A stretch of 18,830 nt of DNA from positions 1 to 18,830 of the forward strand of contig CADCQC010000274.1 of NCBI GenBank assembly GCA_902803455.1, given 5' to 3'. The stretch comes from an uncultured Prevotellaceae bacterium. GTDB taxonomy: Bacteria; Bacteroidota; Bacteroidia; Bacteroidales; Bacteroidaceae. The notes below the pieces were generated by a model. The model saw nothing but the letters and a program-made list of their open reading frames with translations. It made no database searches and had not been told where the DNA came from. Each line of letters starts with the position of its first letter. Position 1 is the first letter of the stretch. The position numbers and the translations under genes are program-made. Of this stretch, positions 1 through 7,942 are shown piece by piece.

Positions 1-1
1 C

Positions 2-184
2 GCCGCCGAAAAGGTGCAGACTGTCCACCTGCCCGACGAGCGCCACGACTTCGGTCCCAACAACCGCAACGCCGTCTACCAGTTCTTCACCGACATCTTC
101 CATCTTGACGCCTCGAAGATCAACGAGGACAAAGTCACCATCGAAGACGAGAACACCTTGAGATTTCATCCGAAAAAGCCCTGA
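2..184 (+). CDS. C-terminal fragment of an alpha/beta-hydrolase (probable carbohydrate esterase)
   Basis: Only the last 60 codons are present; the frame is open from base 2 to the TGA at 182-184 and the gene begins upstream of the window. The visible tail contains ERHDFG followed by a helix-like stretch (NRNAVYQFF). This resembles the end of acetylxylan-esterase / prolyl-oligopeptidase-like alpha/beta-hydrolases, where the His of the HD(F/Y)G motif (codon 44-46 here) completes the Ser-Asp-His triad. The Ser and Asp are outside the window, so activity cannot be confirmed. It lies 4 bp before the GH95 gene on the same strand, suggesting co-transcription and a role in deacylating the same polysaccharide. 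A dienelactone-hydrolase-like or peptidase role is not excluded. Confidence 0.6.
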   Translation, partial: AAEKVQTVHLPDERHDFGPNNRNAVYQFFTDIFHLDASKINEDKVTIEDENTLRFHPKKP

Positions 185-188
185 ATCA

Positions 189-2648
189 ATGCAACCGTCC
201 ACCCAAACACCCACAGGAATCATGGAGAACAACCCTGATGAGATGACCTGTTCACGACTCTTCACCGAGAAGCCAACCCTCGGACAGACTACGCTGGTCA
301 TCCTAATCCTTCTTGCAGCCCTCTATTCCACCTCCGTGCAAGCAGCAGGTCCCCATCTGCTGTGGTACGACCGTCCGGCAGCCAACTGGAACGAGGCCCT
401 GCCCATCGGCAATGGCCGGTTGGGCGCCATGGTTTTCGGCAATGTGTCGACCGACCGTCTCCAACTCAATGAAGAAACCATCTGGGCAGGTCAGCCCAAC
501 AACAATGCCAACCCCGAAGCCCTGGAATATCTGCCGAAGGTGCGCCAGTTGGTGTGGGAAGGACGTTATAAGGAAGCCCAGGACATGGCCACTGCCCATG
601 TGCAGAGCAAGACCAACCACGGTATGCCCTACCAGCCCTTCGGCGACCTGTATATCAACCTATCGGGTCATGGAGACTACCACGACTATTACCGTGAACT
701 GTCACTTGACTCCGCCCGTGCCCTCACCACCTATACGGTAGGTGGCGTGCATTACCGTAGAGAATATATCGCCTCACTCGACGGGCATGTCATCACGGTC
801 AGACTGACCGCCGACCGCCCGGGAAGTATCACCTGTAACGCCATGATGACCTCACCCCATCAAGATGTGTCGATCAGGAGCGAGCAAGATGAGATCGTGC
901 TCAGCGGCACCTCCTCCAATCATGAGGGTCTGAAGGGGAAGGTGAATTTCACCGGTCGTGTGACCGCTGTTCATCACGGCGGGCGGATCACCAGCCGTGA
1001 CGGTGTGCTCTCTGTCGTGGGAGCTGATGAAGTCATCTTCTACGTGAGCATCGCCACCAACTTCCGTCATTACAACGACATTACCGGCAACGATACCGTG
1101 AAGTCGGAAACCGCCCTGCGCACAGCCCTCCAACAAGACTATTCCTCCATGAAGCAGTCGCACACCGACCGCTACCGTCAATACTTCTGCCGCAACACGC
1201 TCGATCTCGGTGCCAACCGATATGGTCATCTGACGACAGACCAGCGCGTCGAACAATTCAAGGAGCACGCAGACCATCATCTGGTGGAAACCTACTATCA
1301 GTTTGGCCGTTACCTGCTTATCTGCACCTCCCTGCCCGGTTGCCAGCCCCCCACCCTGCAAGGCATCTGGAATGACAAGATGTTTCCCAACTGGGACTCA
1401 AAATATACGACCAACATCAATCTTGAGATGAATTACTGGCCAGCAGAAGTGTGCCATCTCTCCGACCTCACCGCCCCCCTGTTCTCCCTTATCAAAGACA
1501 TCAGCGAGACAGGCCATCAGACCGCCCGCATCATGTATGGTGCCGATGGTTGGGTGCTGCATCACAACACCGATATCTGGCGTGTGACAGGCGCCATCGA
1601 CAAGGCACCCTCGGGGTTGTGGCCGACAGGAGCCGCCTGGATGTGCCAACACCTCTGGGAGCACTGGCTCTTCACCTGCGACAAGGATTTTCTACGTCAA
1701 GTATACCCCATCATGGTGGACGCAGCCCGTTTTCTCAACCAGATTATGGTGCGACATCCCGAGAAAGGATATTGGGTCATCTGTCCCAGTCTCTCTCCCG
1801 AGAACCAGCATCCCTATCAGGCATCGACTGCGGCCGGTGTGACGATGGACAACGAATTGGTGCGCGACCTCTTCAGCCATGTCATCGAGGCCTCCTCCAT
1901 CCTTGCATCCCCCACCACCCTCACCGACAGTCTTCAAGAGAAGCTCAACGGTCTTCCACCACTCCAAACCGGCCGTTGGGGACAACTGCAGGAATGGCTT
2001 GACGACTGGGACAACCCCGACGATAACCATCGTCATGTGTCACACCTCTACGCACTCTATCCCAGCAACCAGATATCTCCCCTGTCGACACCATCAACCG
2101 CCGAGGCCGCCAAGACCTCGCTCATCCATCGTGGAGATCCCTCAACAGGATGGAGCATGGGATGGAAGGTGTGTCTGTGGGCACGGTTGCTCGACGGCAA
2201 CCATGCGCTGAAACTCATCGGCGACCAACTCACCCTCGTGCGGACAGAGAAAAAGAAAGGCGGCACCTACTCCAACCTTTTCGACGCCCATCCCCCCTTC
2301 CAGATTGATGGCAATTTCGGCTGTACCGCCGGCATCGCCGAGATGTTGCTCCAGAGTCATGATGGTGCCATCCACCTCTTACCCGCCCTCCCCGACGCAT
2401 GGAAAGACGGAAGCGTGATCGGTCTGAAAGCCCGTGGCGGTTTTGAGATAGACATGACCTGGAAGGCAGGACGACTGGCAAAAGCCACAATTTTATCAGA
2501 ACACGGCCAGCGGCTCTGCATCCGCTCAGCCACTCCCCTCAAAGGAGCCGGCAAGGTGAAGAGCAGACAGAACCATTATTATCTCTATGAACTCAAGACC
2601 CAAAAAGGTCAGACCATCCAACTACAATCCATCCCAACGAAACCATAA
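189..2648 (+). CDS. GH95 exo-glycosidase (alpha-L-galactosidase or alpha-L-fucosidase)
   Basis: An 819-residue protein, normal length for GH95 inverting enzymes that release terminal alpha-linked L-fucose or L-galactose. The N-terminal domain opens with WNEALPIGNGRLGAMVFG, a family hallmark. The (alpha/alpha)6 barrel carries NINLEMNYWPAEV (Asn409, Asn411), SPEN (Glu538, expected acid) and QIDGNFG (Asp707, expected base held by the two Asn), matching the Bifidobacterium AfcA set N421/N423/E566/D766 as recalled. Residue 407, two before Asn409, is Thr rather than the His recalled for fucosidases, favouring L-galactose. A hydrophobic segment ending in SVQA near residue 53 is the probable signal peptide; it lies far from Met1, so the true start may be the in-frame ATG at 222 or 243. 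No strong ribosome site decides this. Second visible gene of the enzyme run; the GH140 gene follows after 13 bp. Confidence 0.93.
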   Translation: MQPSTQTPTGIMENNPDEMTCSRLFTEKPTLGQTTLVILILLAALYSTSVQAAGPHLLWYDRPAANWNEALPIGNGRLGAMVFGNVSTDRLQLNEETIWAGQPNNNANPEALEYLPKVRQLVWEGRYKEAQDMATAHVQSKTNHGMPYQPFGDLYINLSGHGDYHDYYRELSLDSARALTTYTVGGVHYRREYIASLDGHVITVRLTADRPGSITCNAMMTSPHQDVSIRSEQDEIVLSGTSSNHEGLKGKVNFTGRVTAVHHGGRITSRDGVLSVVGADEVIFYVSIATNFRHYNDITGNDTVKSETALRTALQQDYSSMKQSHTDRYRQYFCRNTLDLGANRYGHLTTDQRVEQFKEHADHHLVETYYQFGRYLLICTSLPGCQPPTLQGIWNDKMFPNWDSKYTTNINLEMNYWPAEVCHLSDLTAPLFSLIKDISETGHQTARIMYGADGWVLHHNTDIWRVTGAIDKAPSGLWPTGAAWMCQHLWEHWLFTCDKDFLRQVYPIMVDAARFLNQIMVRHPEKGYWVICPSLSPENQHPYQASTAAGVTMDNELVRDLFSHVIEASSILASPTTLTDSLQEKLNGLPPLQTGRWGQLQEWLDDWDNPDDNHRHVSHLYALYPSNQISPLSTPSTAEAAKTSLIHRGDPSTGWSMGWKVCLWARLLDGNHALKLIGDQLTLVRTEKKKGGTYSNLFDAHPPFQIDGNFGCTAGIAEMLLQSHDGAIHLLPALPDAWKDGSVIGLKARGGFEIDMTWKAGRLAKATILSEHGQRLCIRSATPLKGAGKVKSRQNHYYLYELKTQKGQTIQLQSIPTKP

Positions 2649-2661
2649 ATACCCGACAGAT

Positions 2662-4074
2662 ATGAAAAGAATCCTCCTTCTCGTCTTCATCACCCTGATA
2701 GGGTTCACCCTCCAGGCCGCCCCCGTCAAGAAGCCATGGGACAATGGCCGGCTGAAAGTGTCAGACAATCATCGTTACCTGATCCATGAGAATGGAACGC
2801 CCTTCTTCTGGTTGGGCAATACGGCATGGCTGTTGCCAGAGCGCCTCAACCGTGACGAGGTGGAGTTCTACCTCACACGAGAGCAGGAGGAAGGCTACAA
2901 CGTGGAGCAGATACAGGTGCTCAATGCCATCCCCACCTATAATATATATGGCCAACAAGCCAATGATGCCAGTTTCAATTTCGCCCCATTCACCCGACCA
3001 GGTAACTATGGCTATTGGGAACACCTCGACTATATCGTCGATATGGCCGCCTCCAATGGCATCTATATCGCCATGGACTGCATCTGGGGTTCGATGATCA
3101 AGCAGATGAACGAGAAACAAGCCGCCAATTACGGCAAATTCCTCGGTGAGCGTTACCGCGACAAGCCCAACATCATCTGGATGATCGGTGGTGACATCAT
3201 GGGCGACAAAGGCACCGCCTCATGGGACGCCCTCGCCCGTGCCATCAAGAAAGCCGACCCCAACCATCTGATGACCTTCCATCCCCGTGGGCGGACCACC
3301 AGCGCCTGGTGGTATAATGACCGTGAATGGCTCGACTTCAACATGTTTCAGAGCGGTCACCGCCGTTACGGTCAGCGCAACGGAGACGGCGATTACACTA
3401 TCAAGGACAACACAGAGGAAGACAACTGGCGCTATGTGGACATGAGCATCGAGAAAGCCCCCCTCAAACCCGTCATCGACGGTGAGCCCTCCTATGAGGA
3501 CATCCCCCAAGGCCTTCACGATTTCTCCGCCCCACGCTGGCAAGACTATGATGTGCGCCGCTACGCTTATTGGGCCGTGTTCGCCGGATGCTTCGGCCAT
3601 ACCTACGGTCACAACAGCATCATGCAGTTTATGCGTCCCGGCGTACTGGCCTCTTTCGGTGCTGAGAAACCCTGGTGGGAAGCGATGAAAGACCCAGGCT
3701 ACCAACAGATGAAATATCTCAAACGGCTGATTCTCACCTTTCCTTTCGAAGAGCGCATCAGCGACCAACGTGTGATCGCCGGACAGAATGGGGAGCGCTA
3801 TGACAGAGTTATCGCCACCCGAGGCAACGACTATCTGTTGGTCTATAACTACAGCGGCAAACCCATGCAGGTGGATCTGACCACTATCTCCGGACAGAAG
3901 AAAAATATCTGGCAGATGAACCCCTCCGATGGCACGTTGACCTATCTCGGTGAGGTAGACAACCGTGTGACAGAGTTTACCACCGACGGAGCCTACCTTC
4001 GAGGCAGTGACCGCGTGCTCATCGCCATCGACAGCAACAAGTCCTATCTACGTAAAGACCAGACCACTATTTAA
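2662..4074 (+). CDS. GH140 apiosidase-like secreted glycoside hydrolase (DUF4038)
   Basis: A 470-residue protein with signal peptide MKRILLLVFITLIGFTLQA. The in-frame extension back to 2587 would overlap the GH95 gene and bury this signal, so 2662 is the start. The body is a TIM barrel of the DUF4038/apiosidase type, beginning near RYLIHENGTPFFWLGNTAWL, followed by a small C-terminal beta domain (about 385-470) like the putative collagen-binding domain usually found with it. Asp178 in IWMIGGD and Glu275 in IDGEPSYED are the likely acid/base and nucleophile. Their separation of 97 residues equals that of D187/E284, as I recall them, in the RG-II apiosidase BT1012 of Bacteroides thetaiotaomicron. 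The family hydrolyses the apiosyl-galacturonate bond anchoring RG-II side chains. Lies between GH95 and GH78. Many DUF4038 paralogues have unknown substrates, so the fold is firmer than apiose specificity. Confidence 0.88.
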   Translation: MKRILLLVFITLIGFTLQAAPVKKPWDNGRLKVSDNHRYLIHENGTPFFWLGNTAWLLPERLNRDEVEFYLTREQEEGYNVEQIQVLNAIPTYNIYGQQANDASFNFAPFTRPGNYGYWEHLDYIVDMAASNGIYIAMDCIWGSMIKQMNEKQAANYGKFLGERYRDKPNIIWMIGGDIMGDKGTASWDALARAIKKADPNHLMTFHPRGRTTSAWWYNDREWLDFNMFQSGHRRYGQRNGDGDYTIKDNTEEDNWRYVDMSIEKAPLKPVIDGEPSYEDIPQGLHDFSAPRWQDYDVRRYAYWAVFAGCFGHTYGHNSIMQFMRPGVLASFGAEKPWWEAMKDPGYQQMKYLKRLILTFPFEERISDQRVIAGQNGERYDRVIATRGNDYLLVYNYSGKPMQVDLTTISGQKKNIWQMNPSDGTLTYLGEVDNRVTEFTTDGAYLRGSDRVLIAIDSNKSYLRKDQTTI

Positions 4075-4112
4075 CCACTGCGCCAACGCTACTATCAACC
4101 CATCCACTGACT

Positions 4113-7100
4113 ATGAGAAAAAGAAGCATCCTGCTCATGTTGCTGCTGATGACTGCGCTCAGCATCACCGCAGCCAGGAAACCGGTCAAGAAGACCGTTT
4201 CCTCCATCCAAGTCACAGACCTCCGGACGGAGCGTCTCGTGCAACCCATGAGCATAGACACCCCTTCCCCCCGACTCGGTTGGCGCATTGAAGCCACCAT
4301 GAGCGATGTGACCCAGACAGCCTATCACCTCATTGTCGCCTCTACGCCAGAGAAAGCACAGGCATTGGAAGGCGATCTCTGGGATACGCGCGCCACGACA
4401 GACCAGTCACAATGGATACGTTACGCCGGCAAGACGCTGCGCAGCAACACCCGCTGTTACTGGCGCGTGCAGGTGAATACCACCCAAGGAGAAAGCAGTT
4501 GGAGCGATGTGGCGATGTGGAATGTGGGTCTGCTCACCGAATCAGACTGGCAAGGCCGTTGGATCGGTCTCAACCACACGATGCCATGGGATCAAGAAAC
4601 CGAACACAGCCGGTTGTCTGCCCGTTATCTGCGCCAAGAGTTCTCCCTCGCCAAAGACAAGCAGTTGTCGCGCGCCACCCTCTATATCTGTGGCTTAGGC
4701 ATGTATGAGGCATATATCAACGGTCAGCGCATCGGAGAACAAGTGCTCGCCCCCGCCCCCACCGACTACCGCCGCACACTGCTCTACAACGCCTTTGACG
4801 TGACCTCCCAACTGAAGCAGGAGAATGCCATCGGTGTCATCTTGGGCAACGGCCGTTTCTACACCATGCAGCAAGACAAGAAGCCCTATAAGATCACCCG
4901 TTTCGGCTATCCCACGTTACGGTTGAACCTCATCATAGAATATAGCGACGGAACACGCAAGACCATCGCCACCGATGAGAAGTGGCGGTTGACCCCCGAT
5001 GGTCCTATCCGGTCCAACAATGAATATGACGGAGAGATCTATGATGCCCGAAAGCAACTCGGCCCATGGACCCAGACAGGCTATGATGCCTCACGCTGGA
5101 TGACAGCCGAGCGCACGGCTATTCCCCAGGGAACACTACGCGGAGCCATGTCGCCCAACATGAAGGTGCTGGACCAGTTGCACCCCCAACGGATCACCCG
5201 CCAAGGCAACCGTCTGATCATCGACATGGGACAGAATATGGCCGGATGGCTGAATGTGCGCCTCGGTCATCTCCAGGAGGGCGACTCCGTCATCATCAGA
5301 TATGCCGAGCGCCTCGACTCCACCGGTCGGATATGGGTGGAAAACCTGCGCCATGCCCAAAGTACAGACCGCTATTATGCCGACGGGAAAGAACAAGGCA
5401 TCTGGTGGCATCCCACCTTTGTGTATCATGGATTCCGCTATGTGGAGGTGACAGGCATGCCTGATGCCACCGCCAATGATTTCATCGGGGAGGTCGTCTC
5501 CGACGCGATTGCCGAGACCGGACATTTCATCACTTCAGACACCATTCTCAACAAAGTATACCACAATGCCCGTTGGGGCGTGCTCAGCAACTATAAAGGC
5601 ATGCCTGTCGATTGTCCGCAACGCGATGAGCGCCAGCCCTGGCTCGGTGACCGTACCCGCGGATGCTATGGTGAGGCATACCTCTTCGACATCAACACCC
5701 TCTATGCCAAATGGGTACGTGATATCACGGAAGCCCAACGGGAAGACGGTTGCATCCCAGATGTGGCCCCTGCCTTCTGGAACTATTACAGCGACAACGT
5801 GACCTGGCCTGCCGCGCTTCCCTTCTCTATGGACATGCTTTACCGACAATATGGCGATGATGCCCCCTTGCGCAAATACTATCCCAACGTGAAACGCTGG
5901 ATGGAGCATCAGAAATACCAGTACCAGCATGAAGGGCTGATCACCCACGACCGTTACGGCGATTGGTGCGTCCCCCCCGAGGAAGAGCATCTTATTCATA
6001 GCGAGGATTCAGCCCGCATCACCGACGGCACACTGATCTCCACCGCCTATTATTACTATCTCTGTCAGATGATGAAAGAGATGGCCAAGACGCAAGGGTT
6101 GACCAATGACATGACCTATTTCGAGGAAGAAGCCCAACTCACCCTCAAGGCCTTCAACCAACATTACCTGACCATCAAGCAAGGCACTTCCACCGTACCA
6201 GGCCACCTGCTCTATCCCGACAGCACGTTTTACAGCAACAACACGGTGACAGCCAATCTGCTCCCCTTGGTCTTTGGTATGACAGACGATGCATACGTGA
6301 AAAAAGAAGTGGAGAAAAACATCATCCGAGCCCTCATCAACCAGAACCTGGGCACCGTGACCTGTGGGGTGATCGGTATCGGATGGCTGATGCACGGTCT
6401 GAGCGCCATGGGCCGTACCGACCTCGCATGGCTGTTGGCCACCAACAAGAAATACCCCAGTTGGGGCTATATGGCAGAACATGGCGCCACCACGATCTGG
6501 GAGTTATGGAATGGTGACACGGCCAGTCCGAAGATGAACAGCGGTAACCATGTGATGCTTCTCGGCGACCTGATCTCATGGCTCTATGAAGACATTGCCG
6601 GCATCCGTGCAGATGCTCCCGGATTCAAGCATATCCTACTCAAGCCCGACTTCACCGTCGATGAGATCTACGACATCGATGCCGCATATCAGTCCATCTA
6701 CGGTCAGATTGTCAGCCGCTGGAAGAAAAATGGCGGTCGTCTGTCCTGGCACATCGAGATCCCCGCCAACACCACCGCCACCGCCTATCTGGCAGATGGC
6801 AGTCACCTTGAACTGGGCTCCGGCAGCCATGACCTGAGCTGCCAGATTCCCCAACGGGGGAAGCAAGTGGTGGTCGACGAGTTTCTTTACAAACAAGCCT
6901 CCTTCCCTGAATGCCATTCCGCAAGTATTGTGGAAACCCGCAAGGGAGACCTCGTAGCCACCTATTTCGGTGGGACCAAAGAAGGCCGGTCGGATGTCTG
7001 TATCTGGGTGAGCCGTAAGCCCAAAGGTGCATCAGAATGGACCGCCCCCGTGATGGCCGCTGATGGTGTATTCTCCCCCGACTACCGTGAAGCCTGTTGG

Positions 7101-7829
7101 AATCCCGTTCTTTTCGAGACTCCCAGCGGAGAACTGCTTCTCTATTTCAAAATCGGCGTCAAGGTGGCCAGTTGGAAAGGCTGGGTTGTCCGGTCGAAAG
7201 ACGGTGGCAAGACCTGGAGCAAGCGCGAGCAGTTGCCCGACACGCTCTACGGTCCCATCAAGAACAAGCCCATCCTCAACAAGGGCCGGCTCATCTCACC
7301 CACCAGTGACGAACGCGACGGATGGAAGCTCTACTTTGAGTTGAGTGATGACATGGGCAAGACATGGCGCCGCACGGCCTTTGTGGATGCCCCGGAAGGC
7401 GTCAAGGCTATCCAACCTACAATTATCGTTCTGCCAGACGGTCGTCTGGAAGCGCTTTGCCGCACCCGCAGCCGACAAATCGGAGTCACCTACAGCAGCG
7501 ACAATGGCGAGACATGGACGACACTTCGTTTCCTCGACACCCCCAACAACAACAGCGGCATCGATGCCGTCAGTCTGAAAGGAGGCGGCTATGCCCTCAT
7601 CTGCAACGACTGGCCCATCGAACCCACCAAGGAGAAAGGAGCCCGCACTCCCCTCTCCATTCTCCTCAGTGACGATGGAGAGCACTGGCGTCACTGGATC
7701 ACCTTAGAGGACAGTCCTATCTTGCAATACTCCTATCCATCCATCATTCAGAGCAGAGACGGCCACCTCCATGTGGTATACACCTGGCGCCGCCAACGCA
7801 TCAAGCATGTAGAACTGACGCTCGAATAA
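4113..7829 (+). CDS. Fusion: GH78 alpha-L-rhamnosidase plus C-terminal Asp-box (BNR/sialidase-like) propeller
   Basis: One uninterrupted 1238-residue frame. A signal peptide (MRKRSILLMLLLMTALSITA) is followed by a fibronectin-like domain (about 30-145), the Bac_rhamnosid N domain (about 170-260), a beta domain with IDMGQNMAGW (about 350-450), the (alpha/alpha)6 catalytic domain (about 465-815) and a C-terminal beta domain to about 912. GH78 signatures are intact: DCPQRDER with Glu506 as expected acid, and TTIWELWNGD with Glu797 as expected base. Residues about 915-1238 form a second module with Asp boxes (see separate entry). A GH78 enzyme normally ends near 900 residues, so about 325 residues are added. 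The GH78 half should release terminal alpha-L-rhamnose from pectic side chains in the periplasm or at the surface. It sits 38 bp after GH140. I see no frameshift or internal signal peptide, so the fusion looks genuine. Confidence 0.92.
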   Translation: MRKRSILLMLLLMTALSITAARKPVKKTVSSIQVTDLRTERLVQPMSIDTPSPRLGWRIEATMSDVTQTAYHLIVASTPEKAQALEGDLWDTRATTDQSQWIRYAGKTLRSNTRCYWRVQVNTTQGESSWSDVAMWNVGLLTESDWQGRWIGLNHTMPWDQETEHSRLSARYLRQEFSLAKDKQLSRATLYICGLGMYEAYINGQRIGEQVLAPAPTDYRRTLLYNAFDVTSQLKQENAIGVILGNGRFYTMQQDKKPYKITRFGYPTLRLNLIIEYSDGTRKTIATDEKWRLTPDGPIRSNNEYDGEIYDARKQLGPWTQTGYDASRWMTAERTAIPQGTLRGAMSPNMKVLDQLHPQRITRQGNRLIIDMGQNMAGWLNVRLGHLQEGDSVIIRYAERLDSTGRIWVENLRHAQSTDRYYADGKEQGIWWHPTFVYHGFRYVEVTGMPDATANDFIGEVVSDAIAETGHFITSDTILNKVYHNARWGVLSNYKGMPVDCPQRDERQPWLGDRTRGCYGEAYLFDINTLYAKWVRDITEAQREDGCIPDVAPAFWNYYSDNVTWPAALPFSMDMLYRQYGDDAPLRKYYPNVKRWMEHQKYQYQHEGLITHDRYGDWCVPPEEEHLIHSEDSARITDGTLISTAYYYYLCQMMKEMAKTQGLTNDMTYFEEEAQLTLKAFNQHYLTIKQGTSTVPGHLLYPDSTFYSNNTVTANLLPLVFGMTDDAYVKKEVEKNIIRALINQNLGTVTCGVIGIGWLMHGLSAMGRTDLAWLLATNKKYPSWGYMAEHGATTIWELWNGDTASPKMNSGNHVMLLGDLISWLYEDIAGIRADAPGFKHILLKPDFTVDEIYDIDAAYQSIYGQIVSRWKKNGGRLSWHIEIPANTTATAYLADGSHLELGSGSHDLSCQIPQRGKQVVVDEFLYKQASFPECHSASIVETRKGDLVATYFGGTKEGRSDVCIWVSRKPKGASEWTAPVMAADGVFSPDYREACWNPVLFETPSGELLLYFKIGVKVASWKGWVVRSKDGGKTWSKREQLPDTLYGPIKNKPILNKGRLISPTSDERDGWKLYFELSDDMGKTWRRTAFVDAPEGVKAIQPTIIVLPDGRLEALCRTRSRQIGVTYSSDNGETWTTLRFLDTPNNNSGIDAVSLKGGGYALICNDWPIEPTKEKGARTPLSILLSDDGEHWRHWITLEDSPILQYSYPSIIQSRDGHLHVVYTWRRQRIKHVELTLE
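6855..7826 (+). other. BNR/Asp-box beta-propeller module of the GH78 fusion protein
   Basis: Residues about 915-1238 of the preceding protein. Asp boxes are visible at 1028 (SKDGGKTW), 1078 (SDDMGKTW), 1128 (SSDNGETW) and a shortened one at 1186 (SDDGEHW), indicating a sialidase-type six-bladed propeller (BNR_2 family). Compared with true sialidases, the first-blade FRIP motif, which supplies one Arg of the carboxylate-binding triad, is replaced by FPECHSAS (931-938). Later Arg positions (CRTRSR before the third box; RTPLS before the fourth) and a C-terminal Tyr pair (QYSYPS, Tyr1206/Tyr1208) look like the remaining sialidase-type features. This suggests a relative acting on another acidic sugar, or a lyase or binding module, rather than a classical sialidase. 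Activity is unproven. Confidence 0.8.
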
Positions 7830-7860
7830 TCCCATTGTCCTTAGGGCCCAAAATATCAGT

Positions 7861-7935
7861 AAAGCCCCTCCATAAAAAGCCCTCCATTAAAGCCCTCCAT
7901 TAAAGCCCCTCCAGCAAATCACCACAGCAAATCAC
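7861..7935 (+). repeat. 13-bp-period tandem repeat in the leader of the GH2 gene
   Basis: Four near-identical 13-base units start at 7861, 7876, 7889 and 7902 (AAAGCCCCTCCAT, AAAGCCCTCCATT twice, AAAGCCCCTCCAG); the first spacing is 15 bases and the others 13. They run directly into two copies of CAGCAAATCAC at 7912 and 7925, also 13 bases apart. The array fills most of the 113-bp gap between the GH78 fusion gene and the GH2 start codon at 7943. I see neither a hairpin terminator nor a TAnnTTTG box here, so the GH2 gene is probably still read from upstream. Confidence 0.85.
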
Positions 7936-7942
7936 TACAACA

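Noticed and set aside
2587..2661. In-frame N-terminal extension of the GH140 gene overlapping the end of GH95
   Set aside because: The extension is not family-like and would place the clear signal peptide 25 residues inside the protein; the start at 2662 is preferred.
6855..7826. Labelling the C-terminal module a true sialidase
   Set aside because: The first Arg motif (FRIP) is absent and the gene context is pectic, so Asp boxes alone do not support sialic acid as substrate.
7836..7862. GGGCCC with flanking A/T bases after the GH78 fusion gene as a terminator
   Set aside because: The stem would be only the six-base palindrome with no loop and no T run.
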